Shown piece after piece: positions 37,081 to 47,203 of a stretch of 64,000 nucleotides of DNA (position 1 is the stretch's first letter; every line of letters starts with the position of its first letter). A program made the translations under genes and the position numbers. The notes under the pieces were generated by a model. That model was not told the DNA's origin and did no database searches. It worked only from the letters and a program-made list of their open reading frames with translations. This DNA comes from Sanderia malayensis (lineage: Eukaryota; Cnidaria; Scyphozoa; Semaeostomeae; Pelagiidae), in assembly GCA_013076295.1 (NCBI GenBank), contig RQOL01000546.1, forward strand, positions 110,270 through 174,269. Direction: 5' to 3'.

Positions 37081-40000
37081 GTTGAACCTAGTTCAATATG
37101 TTTGAGCCTTGTTCAACATGGCTGAACCTTGTTCAATATGGTTGAACTTAACTCCATATGTCTGAACCTAGTTCAATATAATTGAACCTAGTTCAATATG
37201 TTTGAACCTAGCTCAATATGGTTGAACCTAGGTAACTATGGTTGTACCAAGCTCAACATGTTTGATACTGGTTCAATATTGTTGAACCTAGTTCAATATG
37301 TTTGGACTTAATTCCATATGGCTAAACCCAGTTCGATATGTTTGAACTTGGTTCAATATGGTTGAGCCTAGTTCAATATGGTTGAACCTAGTTCAATATG
37401 TTTGAACTTTGTTCAACATGCCTGAACCTTGTTCAATATGGTTGAGCTTAATTCCATATGGCTAACCCTAGTTCAATATGTTTGAACCTAGCTCAATATG
37501 GTTGAACCCAGCTCACAATGGTTGAACCTAGTTCAACATGTCTGAACCTAGCTCGAAATGTTTGAACCTCGTTCAATATGGTTAAACCTAATTCAATATG
37601 TTTGAACCTTGTTCAACATGGCTGAACCTTGTTCAATACGGTAGGACTAAATTCCATATGTCTGAACCTAGTTCATACGTTTGAACCTATTTTCAATATG
37701 GTTTGAACCTAGTTCAAAATCATTGAACCTACTTCAGTATATTTGAACCTAGTTCAATATGGTTGAACCAAGTTCAATATGTTTGAACCTACTACAATAG
37801 GGTTGAAACTAATTCAATATGTTTGAACCCAGTTCAATATGGTTGAAGCCAGATCAACATGGTTGGACGTGTTTCCATATGGCTAAACCTAGTTCAATAT
37901 GTTTGAACCTAGTTCAATATGTTTAACCTAGTTTAATATGGTTTGAACTTAATTCCATATGGCTAAACCTAGTTCAATATGTTTGAACCCAACTCATATG
38001 GTTGAACCTAGATAAGTATGGTTGAACCAAGTTCAACTTGTTTGATCCTGGTTCAATATGGTTGAACCTAGTTCAATATGGTTGAACTTACTTCCATATA
38101 GATAAACCTAGTTCAATATGTTTGAACCTAGCTCAAAATGGTTGAACCCAGTTCACTGTGGTTGAAACTAATTCAACATGTCTGAACTAGTTCAATATGT
38201 TTGATCCTTGTTCAACATGGCTGAACCCTGTTCAATATGGTTGGACTTAATTCCATATGTCTGAACCTAGTTCAAAATGTTTGAACCTAGTTCAATGTGG
38301 TTGAACCTTGTTCAATATGGTTGAACTTAATTCCATATGGCTAAACCTAGTTCAATATGTTTGAACCTAGCTCAATATGGTTAAACCCAGTTCACTATGG
38401 TTGAACCTAGTTTCAACATGTCGGAACATAGTTCAAATATTTGAACCTAGTTCAATATGGTTGAACCTAGTTCAATATGGTTTGAACCTAGTTCAATATG
38501 GTTGAACCTAATCCAATATGTTTGATCCTAGTTCAATATGGTTGAACTAGTTAAAATGGTTGAACCTAGTTCAATATGTTTGAACCTAGTTCAATATGTT
38601 AAACCTAGTTAAATATGGTTGAACCTAGTTCAATATGGTTGAACCTAGTTAACTATGGTTGAGCCTAGTTCAACATGTTTGATCCTGGTGCAATATGGTT
38701 GAACCAGGTTCAATATGGTTGAAGCTAGTTCAATATGGTTGGAGTTCTTTCCATATGGCTAAACCTAGTTCATATGTTTGAATCTAGCTCAATATTGTTG
38801 AAGCTAGTTCAATTTGGCTCAACTAGTTCGATATGTTTGAACCTAGTTCAATATGTTTAAACCTAGTTAACTATGGTTGAACTTAATTCCATATGGCTAA
38901 ACTAGTTCAATATGTTTGAACCCAACTCAATATGGTTAACCTAGTTAACTATGGTTGAACCAGGTTCGACATGTTTGATCCTGGTTCAATATGGTTGAAC
39001 CTAGTTCAATATGGTTGAACTTACTTCCTATAGCTAAACCTAGTTCAATATGTTTGAACCTAGCTCAAATGGTTGAACCCAGTTCACTATGGTTGAAACT
39101 AATTCAACATGTCTGAACCTAGTTCAATATGTTTGATCCTTGTTCAACATGGCTGAACCTTGTTCAATATGGTTGGACTTAATTCTATATGTCTGAACCT
39201 AGTTCAAATGTTTGAACCTAGTTCAATATGGTTGAACCTATTTCAAGATGTTTGAACCTTGTCCAACATGGCTGAACCTTGTTCAATATGGCTGGACTTA
39301 ACTCATATGTCTGAACCTATTTCAAAATGTTTGAACCTAGTTCAATATGGTTGAACCGAGTTCAATATGGTTGAACTTAATTCCATATGGCTAAACCTAG
39401 TAATATGTTTGAACCTAGCTCAATATGGTTAAACCAGTTCACTATGGTTGAACCTAGTTCAACATGTCGGAACATAGTTCAAAATATTTGAACCTAGTTC
39501 AATATGGTTGAACCTAGTTCAATATGGTTGAACCTAGTTCAATATGGTTGAACCTAATCCAATATGTTTGATCCTAGTTCAATATGGTTGAACCTAGTTA
39601 AATGGTTGAACCTAGTTCATATGTTTGAACCTAGTTCAATATGTTTAAACCTAGTTAATATGGTTGAACTAGGTTCAATATGGTTGAACCTAGTTAACTA
39701 TGGTTGAGCCTAGTTCAACATGTTTGATCCTGTTGCAATATGGTTGAACCAGGTTCATATGGTTGAAGCTAGTTCAATATGGTTGGAGTTCTTTCCATAT
39801 GGCTAAACCTAGTTCAATATGTTTGAATCTAGCTCAATATTGTTGAAGCTAGTTCAATTTGGCTCAACCTAGTTCGATATGTTTGAACCTAGTTCAATGT
39901 GGTTGAACCTAGTTCAATATGGTTGAACTTATTTCCATTTGTCTGAACCTAGTTCAATATGTTTGAACCTAGTTCAATTTGGTTGAACCTAGCTCAAAAT

Positions 40001-40508
40001 GGTTGAACCTAGTTCAATATGTTTGAACCTCGTTCAATATGTTTAAACCTAGTTCGATATGTTTGAACTTGGTTCAATATGGTTGAGCCTAGTTCAATAT
40101 GGTTGAACCTAGTTCAATAAGTTTGAACTTTGTTCAACATGGCTGAACCTTGTTCAATATGTTTGAACCTAGTACAATAGGGTTGAAACTAATTCAATAT
40201 GTTTGAACCTATTTCAATATGGTTGAACCTAGTTCAAAATGATTGAACCTACTTCAGTATATATGAACCTAGTTCAATATGGTTGAACCTAGTTCAATAT
40301 GTTTGAACCTAGTACAATAGGGTTGAAACTAATTCAATATGTTTGAACCTAGTTCAATATGGTTGAAGCCAGTTCAACATGGTTGGACGTCTTTCCATAT
40401 GGCTAAACCTAGTTCAATATGTTTGAACTTAGTTCAATATGTTTGAACTAGTTCAATATGTTTGAACCTAGTTCAATATGTTTGAACCTAGTTCAATATG
40501 TTTAAACC

Positions 40509-41555
40509 TAGTTAAATATGGTTGAACTTAATTCCATATGGCTAAACCTAGTTTCAATATGTTTGAACCCAACTCAATATGGTTAAACCTAGTTAACTAT
40601 GGTTGAACCAGGTTGAACATGTTTGATCCTGGTTCAATATGGTTGAACCTAGTTCAATATGGTTGAACTTACTTCATATAGCTAAACCTAGTTCATATGT
40701 TTGAACCTAGCAAAATGGTTGAACCCAGTTCACTATGGTTGAAAACTAATTCAACATGTCTGAACCTAGTTCAATATGTTTGATCCTTGTTCAACATGGC
40801 TGAACCTTGTTCAATATGGTTGGACTTAATTCCATATGTCTGAACCTAGTTCAAATGTTTGAACCTAGTTCAATATGGTTGAACCTATTTCAGATGTTTG
40901 AACCTTGTCCAACATGGCTGAACCTTGTTCAATATGGTTTGACTTAACTCCATATGTCTGAACCTAGTTCAATATGGTTGAACTTCATTCCATATGGCTA
41001 AACGCTAGTTCAATATGTTTAAACCTTGTTCAACATGCTTGAAACCTTGTTCAATACGGTTGGACTTAATTCCATATGTCTGACCTAGTTCAATATGTTT
41101 GAACCTAGTTCAATATGGTTGAACCTAGTTCAAAATGATTGAACCTACTTCAGTATATTTGAACCTAGTTCATATGGTTGTACCTAGTTCAATATGTTTG
41201 ACTAGTACATACGGGTTGAAACTAATTCAATATGTTTGAACCTAGTTCAATATGGTTGAAGCCAGTTAATATGGTTGGACGTCTTTCCATATGGCTAAAC
41301 CTAGTTCAATATGTGTGAACCTAGCTCAATATGGTTGAACTAGTTAACTATGGTTGAACCAAGCTCACATGTTTTTATGGTTCATATGGTTGAACCTAGT
41401 TCAATACGGTTGGACTTAATTCCATATGGCTAAACCTAGTTCCATATGTTTGAACTTGGTTCAATATGGTTGAGCCTAGTTCAATATGGTTGAACTCTAG
41501 TTCAATATGTTTGAGCCTTGTTCACATGGCTGAACCTTGTTCAACATGGTTTGAA
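40509..41555. repeat. Copy of window positions 1-1059, indel-riddled
   Basis: Follows 1-1059 monomer by monomer through rare variants (GGTTTGACTTAACTCC, TTGTCCAACATGG, CAAAATGATTGAACC). The differences I see are almost all single-base or short indels. It runs right up to the N gap. Confidence 0.88.
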
Positions 41556-41655
41556 NNNNNNNNNNNNNNNNNNNNNNNNNNNNNNNNNNNNNNNNNNNNN
41601 NNNNNNNNNNNNNNNNNNNNNNNNNNNNNNNNNNNNNNNNNNNNNNNNNNNNNNN
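41556..41655. other. Assembly gap (100 N)
   Basis: Exactly 100 N inside satellite. The true length is unknown. Confidence 0.99.
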
Positions 41656-41829
41656 ACTATGGTTGAAGCTAGTTCAATATGGTTGGAGTTCTTTCCATAT
41701 GGCTAAACCTAGTTCAACATGTCTGAACATAGTTCAAAATGTTTGAACCTAGTTCAATGTGGTTGAACCTAGTTCAATATGGTTGAACTTATTTCCATTT
41801 GTCTGAACCGAGTTGAATATGTTTGAACC
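41656..41829. repeat. Short satellite stretch before the A'-B'-A' element
   Basis: About nine 20-bp monomers in regular phase, ending TTTGAACC at the TA target (41830-41831). Confidence 0.95.
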
Positions 41830-41831
41830 TA

Positions 41832-42110
41832 CAATAGGGGACAAAAGTCCTTGGGACACCTGAAAGTTTCATCCCATAATGCTGTGCTTCTGCACACTTT
41901 GTTCTCTGTGAGCAGAATGCGACCCCCCACTCCCCCCAAAACAATGTTGTCTTGTGCACCAGTCCTTTGTTGTCGTCGGGCCAAAAGAATTTCGGCGATA
42001 TTGAAAAACACCGCCTCTACAAACAACATTGTTATGGGGGGGAGGGGGATGAAGTATGCGTGTAAAACTTGCTAAAATCCTGGGTGTCCCACGACTTTTG
42101 TCCCCTATTG
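41832..42110 (+). repeat. A' module, left copy
   Basis: 279 bp with inverted ends of about 30 bp. Internal C-rich (CCCCCCACTCCCCCC) and G-rich (GGGGGGGAGGGGG) blocks are each linked to a CAATGTTGT/ACAACATTG inverted pair. The layout matches module A. Overlapping open frames on both strands are by-products of the inverted repeats. Confidence 0.85.
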
Positions 42111-43156
42111 TCTGGTATCAAATTCTTCAAACACGTCACTTATAAAGCTGGTTTTCATGTTTTCTGGGGTTTTCAATGGCGCTGATCTCGATGAGCATGT
42201 CAAGAATTTTCTATATATTACGCATGACGTCAAACTAAGTGATTGTCCCATTTTTGGCCCATTTGGAGCTCTAAAGTGGTCGTGTTGTCCGAAACGAATT
42301 GTTTTTTTTTTTGTGGAAACCATTTTGGGAAAGAGAATAAGGTATTGTGAATATATTGTGAAAAAAACGATTCTGAAAATGTTATAAAAGTGTCTGAAAA
42401 AGGCATGTTCGTGAACTTGAAGTATGCGTGTAAAACCTGTTAAAATCCTGGGTGTCCCAGGACTTTTGTCCCCTATCAAATTCTTGAAATACATCACTTA
42501 TAAAGCTGGTTTTCATGTTTTCTGTGGCTTTCAAGGGCGCTGATCTCGATGAGCATGTCAAGAATTTTCTATATATTACGCATGACGTCAAACTAAGTGA
42601 TTGTCCCATTTTTGACCCAAATGGAGCTCTAAAGTGGTCGTGTTGTCCGATACAAATCGTTTTTTTGGTGGAAACGATTTTGGCAAAGAGAACAAGGTAT
42701 TGTGAACATATTTTGAAAAAAAGGAGCCTGAAAATGTTTTAAAAGTGTCTTAAAAACGCATGTTCGTTAACTTGGAACAAAAAATGAAAACAATGCTACA
42801 CGTGCACCGGAGAAAAAAGTAGAGAATATTCACATGGAAAACGAGTAAATTTTGCAAGCAAAATATTGTTTATTACCTGCATGATATAGTAATACTTGAA
42901 CTATGTAATTTGATTAATTGTGGCATATCTGTCAACCGTGATTGTCCTTGAAACATGCCAGTCCTTTAAAGGTGTCTCTCAGCAAGGAGTGAAATCCTGG
43001 CAATGTCAATACCACAAGAAAACAATAGTAAAACAGCAGGCAATTTCAAATTCAAATTTATTTCACATAACATGACGGTTACAATCACTTACTGTTATCA
43101 TTTTCACAACTGCATGTTCACTAGCCTTTCTACATTGTTTATACATTATTATCATA
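42111..43156. other. B' left region, non-coding, with a 0.36-kb tandem duplication
   Basis: No convincing gene. Two diverged copies of one segment (42119-42419 and 42477-42774) are separated by 57 bp matching the last bases of A' (42420-42476), so the duplication spanned the A'/B' junction. Each copy contains GCATGACGTCAAAC and a small open frame (42157-42387, 42515-42742) that I reject as coding. The rest, 42775-43156, is AT-rich and presumably holds the Rep promoter; I see no definite core element. Confidence 0.7.
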
Positions 43157-44458
43157 ATGGCATCATCATTAAATGTGGACAATGTTAGAAGGGCTTACCT
43201 AATTACTTACAGCAAGGCAGACACTGAAAGATATAACAGGAGGTCATTCAGCGATACAGTTCTTGCAGCATTCCATGCAGTCACTACAGCCATCATATTA
43301 CAATGGGCTTGCTGCATGGAAAGTCATGAGGCTGATGGTGTCCATTTCCACATGTGCGTCCTGCTGGACAAACTTCAGCGCTGGTCAAAAGTAAAGAAGC
43401 ACCTACAAGAGACAAAGGACATTGTCGTACACTTCTCAGGACATCCTGGCTATCGCATAGCATATGAATATGTCACAATGCTAGATAGCCAAGTTCTGAG
43501 AAGTGAAGGTCATCCTACCTTGAAAGGTGCTCCAAAGACCCTGCCAGCAATGAAGAAGCGAAGCAGGACATCTGCTTCTGGTATGGATACCACACAGAAG
43601 AGCACCAGGTTGGGTAATTTGGAAGTCTCTGATATGATAATCTCCAACGGCATTGACTCCAAGTTGCACTTCCTGGCACTGGCCAAGAAGAAGAAAACAG
43701 ATGGTGACAGCAGGCTGTATGAGTTTGTCTTGAACAAAGGCGAGAAACGGATCAGTGAACTTGTGCAGTCTGTCTGGTCAATGGAAACAGCACAGCCAAC
43801 GTTGGAGAGACGTTCAATGTCAAGAATTGACCTCTTGAAGAAGGCCTACAACGACAAGTGTGTCTGTGAAGGTGAGTGGTTGGTTTGTGCAAAGGAAATC
43901 CTTAAAAACAACAGTATCCAGCAAAGCACATTTGCTGATGCTGTTGTTAAATTACTTGCCATGGGTCGAGGAAAGGGTCGTAATATATATATTACTGGTC
44001 CAGCGAACTGCGGCAAAACATTTATTCTTGATCCCCTAAGAGTGATTTACAACACTTTTGTCTCACCTGCGACATGTTCGTATGCGTGGCTAGGGGTTGA
44101 AGAGAAAGAGGTCATTTTCTTGAATGACTTTCGTTATACGCCAACCATTTTGCCTTGGAGTGACATGCTTTTGTTAACGTTGTTCATTTTGCTGCGCCTA
44201 AAACCACTTATGCCAAGGATATCGAGTTCTCCAACGACACTCCAGTGTTTGCCACATCAAAGTCTCCCATTATTTTCATCAAAGGCTCAATCATTGATGA
44301 TAAGGAGACAGAAACGATGGATATTCGTTGGAAATACTTCTCCTTTCGCCATCAGTTCAAGGCCAGTGAGCAGAAGATGGTCACTCCTTGTGGTTGTTGT
44401 TTCGCGAGACTGTTGTTGGATGGGTTGTTGGACATCGAGTGAAATAAGTGAACAATAG
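43157..44458 (+). pseudogene. Rep-like protein: HUH endonuclease plus SF3-type helicase, frameshifted
   Basis: The ATG at 43157 opens a 433-codon frame. Residues 1-110 resemble a rolling-circle HUH nuclease: motif I YLITYSKAD (14-22), the HUH pair H63-F-H65, and a tyrosine motif at Y105 where the usual YxxK lysine is Met (YVTM). A linker follows at 120-265, then a helicase with Walker A GPANCGKT (281-288) and Walker B EVIFLND (318-324). Family-like sequence ends at about residue 340 (about 44176). The helicase C-terminus continues in another frame, open from 44164 to a stop at 44442, so a frameshift near 44164-44185 breaks the gene. Such proteins start DNA replication in CRESS-DNA viruses and parvoviruses and occur as captured genes in animal genomes. 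Its place between transposon ends, and a relic of it in the second family, suggest a transposon gene rather than a simple viral insertion. Convergent with the transposase downstream. Confidence 0.75.
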
Positions 44459-44631
44459 ACAGCCTCGTGAGCACGTATAATCGTTTTTGTTATAATTGTA
44501 TTATTTTGCTGCATTACCTTTTGTTCTAATCAGTGTCCCGCTATGTATTGTATTGGTGTCTTCCCAGGCTGGGACAGTTTACACAACAGTTTACACTAGG
44601 AAAAAGACAAATATTTCCATTCACATCTCGT

Positions 44632-44637
44632 AATAAA
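44632..44637 (+). terminator. Candidate polyadenylation signal AATAAA for the Rep-like gene
   Basis: AATAAA about 190 bases after the original-frame C-terminal stop at 44442. A second AATAAA lies at 44856-44861. Short motif, so support is modest. Confidence 0.4.
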
Positions 44638-44653
44638 TTTTGGAAATATGTAT

Positions 44654-44684
44654 AAAAGATGTACACAATTTATGTACATCTTTT
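44654..44684. repeat. Perfect hairpin, 12-bp stem and 7-nt loop
   Basis: AAAAGATGTACA - CAATTTA - TGTACATCTTTT. The right arm recurs as a direct repeat about 215 bp downstream. It might be a Rep recognition site or a transcription-related structure. Position and repeat make it a candidate only. Confidence 0.75.
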
Positions 44685-45261
44685 GAGATAATAAGTGAAC
44701 ATACGACCTTTTCAATTGCTGAGAAATATCCAAATAACCTCCACGGCTTACACTTCCAAGAAATTAAAAGACAAGTTATGTGACTTTCTATTCAAAGATT
44801 TTGTAAACTGTCCGATCTTTCCTTCATATCTCTGTGAAAGTGTTAAAAAGAAACAAATAAAAATGTGTAGATTATGTACATTAGTGATGTACATCTTTTA
44901 AAAATATCTTCATTCCTCTCTGTGAAGGAAAACACCCTGTTTTTGATTATTTTATACTGTAAATTGTAGTGTAAATCGTAGGGATGCATACTATTTGCCG
45001 TGAGCCTGACTTCCTGGTATGACCCCTTGCACCACGTGTATTTGATCCCTGGATGTCTCATTTGCAGAATACAAGTGCATTGTATTCAAAATATTAGTGG
45101 AGGCTGGACAGTGAAAACAAACAATATTTTTTGACACCTCAGTTCATTTCATTTGAACATACATCACGGGTTGACAACAATTTTTACCGTTTCAAATAAT
45201 GTGAGATATCACGTATTGACAATAGTCAATTTGTACTTACAATAATACGAGAACTTCTACG

Positions 45262-45267
45262 TTTATT
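45262..45267 (-). terminator. Candidate polyadenylation signal for the transposase gene
   Basis: TTTATT on the plus strand, read as AATAAA on the minus strand, about 100 bases past the transposase stop codon. Confidence 0.4.
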
Positions 45268-45364
45268 TCAATAACTTTACCCCCTGCTGCTGCAATCTAC
45301 AAACAAGAATATTCCGTGGATAAATTTTTTACCCAATTCTGCAACTGTATATACAAAAATTTGA

Positions 45365-46444
45365 TTAATACTTAGTTCTACAACCTTTATTCTTAGAAAT
45401 TATAGTTAAACGATTGTACATGCTTTGAATTGTCTTGTCTATTATATCTGTATCATAATTAGTAATAGTATCTATAATTCTGAGTTTGAAATCATTAAAA
45501 GTCTCTCTTGTTATCCTTCTTTCCAATGCATCCTTCTTCAATTGTCTTTTAACGTTGTGAAAAAAGTTCTCTATCGGGTTGATGTCCGGGGACCTTGGTG
45601 GAATTTTGACGACTTCTGGTCCAATGTTCTTCATTGCATCTCTTGCCATGGCAATGTTCTGGCTTGGGTCATTGCCCTGCAAAAATAAAAGCTTCTCTTT
45701 TCCTGTTAATCTCGCTCTATCTAAAAGTACTTGGTGCAATGTCGATTCAATAAAATTAGAAAAATACCTGCCATTCATGGTAGAATACTCCTCCACCAAT
45801 ACAGCCCCAGCACCATGGCAAATACCTACCACATAGTGACATACCCTTCCACCTGGCAGATCCTTGCTCCCCTTCCCAGTAATTTCCAGGCCTTCACCCG
45901 GCTTCCTCCATACTCTGCCTGCTGGGGACAAAGCATCCTCGTATGGATTCGACTTATGGACGAAGGATACTGCATCCAGATACAGCAACACATCCTCTGT
46001 CCAAAAAGCAGGGCTGGTGTCTTTCAACGCCTTCAGGGCATATGCCACCCTCTTCTTTTTGTCTTTCAGAGTCAGCAGGCCTTTCCTTCGAGGGCGAATA
46101 TACTGATAGCCGGAGTTAGTAAAGACTCGGCATAAGGTCTTTTTACTTACCTCCGTGATTTCGCACTCCTTCGCCACATCCATCACATGGACATTAGGAT
46201 TGCTTTCCCTCATAGTTTTAAACTTGCGAAGGAAGCGATCTTTGTCCCTGCGGCTTAGAATTTCCGGCCTGCCACTCCTTTTCTTAGGGACTTTCTCTTC
46301 CAATCCCTCCTTGCAGATCCTCTCCACGCTAGACTTTAAGATCTTACACCGTCTAGCGATCTCTCGATAGGAGAGCTTCGACTCCTGCCGAAGTAAATAC
46401 ACGTACGCCTTCTTTCTCTCGCTGATAACCACTTGTTTCGACAT
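45365..46444 (-). CDS. Tc1/mariner-type DD34E transposase, full length but with second catalytic Asp replaced by Gly
   Basis: 359 residues, no internal stop. The N-terminal half looks like paired helix-turn-helix DNA binding (LSYREIARRCKILKSSVERI at 24-43, then a second helical region at 65-110) joined by a GRP motif (58-60). The catalytic domain has D157 (LYLDAVSF), then LFLQGNDPSQN (253-263) and the third residue E292 in PRSPDINPIEN. Family spacing puts the second catalytic Asp at 257, exactly 34 residues before E292, but residue 257 is Gly (codon GGC; GAC would be Asp). The protein would cut and join DNA at TA targets, consistent with TA flanking this element, but this copy is probably inactive. 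The ATG at 46444 is the first in frame and gives a Tc1-typical length. Its C-terminus has a homologous relic in the B segments. Confidence 0.9.
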   Translation of the reverse strand: MSKQVVISERKKAYVYLLRQESKLSYREIARRCKILKSSVERICKEGLEEKVPKKRSGRPEILSRRDKDRFLRKFKTMRESNPNVHVMDVAKECEITEVSKKTLCRVFTNSGYQYIRPRRKGLLTLKDKKKRVAYALKALKDTSPAFWTEDVLLYLDAVSFVHKSNPYEDALSPAGRVWRKPGEGLEITGKGSKDLPGGRVCHYVVGICHGAGAVLVEEYSTMNGRYFSNFIESTLHQVLLDRARLTGKEKLLFLQGNDPSQNIAMARDAMKNIGPEVVKIPPRSPDINPIENFFHNVKRQLKKDALERRITRETFNDFKLRIIDTITNYDTDIIDKTIQSMYNRLTIISKNKGCRTKY

Positions 46445-46922
46445 TATAAAGCCTCTTCAAGCAATGAAAACCACAGAAAATAAATCAAAAATTCTCAGTA
46501 TCTTCTGCGATCGGAATATTTTCGAAGAAATTCGTCGAACGTCTCTCGGGGCAACAATTTGTAACCGTCGTTCTCTAATTACGCAAATGCATCAAAACGA
46601 GGCTAAAACAAGAGTTTTAACTTTAACAATACACTACACACTAACGAAACATGGTAGGAGCGTCGTTTTTTTTTAACTCTACCGTACAACCATAACCTTT
46701 CAATTAATTAATTTAAATTCCACCAGCTATAAACATAACAAACCATTTTAATCACCATAAAGGCAAAAACCCCATGAAAATAGGGCCATGGTGTACCTAT
46801 GACGTCACTGGTACACTGGAGGAAAAAAAATATTTGCAGCATCGTGATCAGCACCCCGGAAAACCCCCTAAAACCCCTAAAAAGCACCTTAATATCTATT
46901 GTACTTCGATTTTCATACCAGA
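46445..46922. other. B' right region, upstream of the transposase, non-coding
   Basis: No gene. It should hold the transposase promoter (minus strand). The complement of 46780-46922 resembles the left end of B' (shared TCTGGTAT, GGGGTTTT, GCTGATC.CGATG, TGACGTCA), forming the diverged long inverted repeat of B'. Confidence 0.65.
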
Positions 46923-47201
46923 CAATAGGGGACAAAAGTCCTTGGGACACCTGAAAATTTCATCCCATAATGCTGTGCTTCTGCACACTTTGTTCTCTGT
47001 GAGCAGAATGCGACCCCCCACTCCCCCCAAAACAATGTTGTCTTGTGCACCAGTCCTTTGTTGTCGTCGGGCCAAAAGAATTTCGGCGATATTGAAAAAC
47101 ACCCCCTCTACAAACAACATTGTTATGGGGGGGAGGGGGATGAAGTATGCGTGTAAAACTTGCTAAAATCCTGGGTGTCCCACGACTTTTGTCCCCTAAT
47201 G
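46923..47201 (+). repeat. A' module, right copy
   Basis: 279 bp, almost identical to 41832-42110. Its outer tip reads CCCCTAATG where the other A' right end has CCCCTATTG, so the terminal inverted repeat has one substitution three bases from its end. Flanked on the right by TA. Confidence 0.85.
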
Positions 47202-47203
47202 TA

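Larger units (their letters stand above)
25173..41555. repeat. 20-bp satellite array, indel-rich block up to the second gap
   Basis: Same monomer family with frequent single-base indels. The first 350 bp resemble the sequence around 63140-63600 (shared rare units GTTAAAAAAATTTCAATATG and GTTCTATATGG). Higher-order units can be followed from 25.5 to 34.6 kb. The block from 40509 to the gap repeats window positions 1-1059. No gene is seen. Confidence 0.96.
44459..45364. other. Intergenic region between convergent Rep and transposase genes
   Basis: AT-rich, no gene. It contains candidate polyadenylation signals for both genes and a 12-bp-stem hairpin. A TGTACATCTTTT motif occurs in the hairpin and again at about 44888-44899. 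A 68-codon open frame at 44695-44901 shows no recognisable features. Confidence 0.7.
41832..47201 (+). mobile_element. Composite TA-flanked transposon A'-B'-A' carrying Rep-like and Tc1-type transposase genes
   Basis: 5370 bp between TA at 41830-41831 and TA at 47202-47203, again in CCTAGTTC of a monomer. Two direct A' modules of 279 bp (41832-42110, 46923-47201) have inverted ends CAATAGGGGACAAAAGTCC. They bracket a 4.8-kb B' part whose own ends are inverted (TCTGGTAT... and ...ATACCAGA). B' encodes a Rep-like protein (plus strand) and a DD34E transposase (minus strand), convergent. The outer left end of B' and the complement of its right end share a diverged stretch of about 130 bp or more, each with a TGACGTCA-type core. 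The architecture matches the A-B-A element at 54146-55951. Alternative: B' is a separate Tc1 element (ends TTGTCTGGTAT, TA inside the A' tips) that entered a duplicated MITE. Confidence 0.8.

Noticed and set aside
41466..41706. Open frames running through the N gap
   Set aside because: They exist only because N is read as an unknown residue. The real sequence there is satellite.
42157..42742. Two tandem small open frames (76 and 75 codons) with similar products
   Set aside because: They come from the tandem duplication of non-coding B' sequence. The visible differences between them are mostly amino-acid-changing, so there is no sign of protein-level selection.
46774..47166. 130-codon frame over the right A' module
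   Set aside because: It spans the B'/A' boundary and the inverted repeat. The left A' module gives a matching shorter frame, so it reflects repeat sequence rather than a gene.
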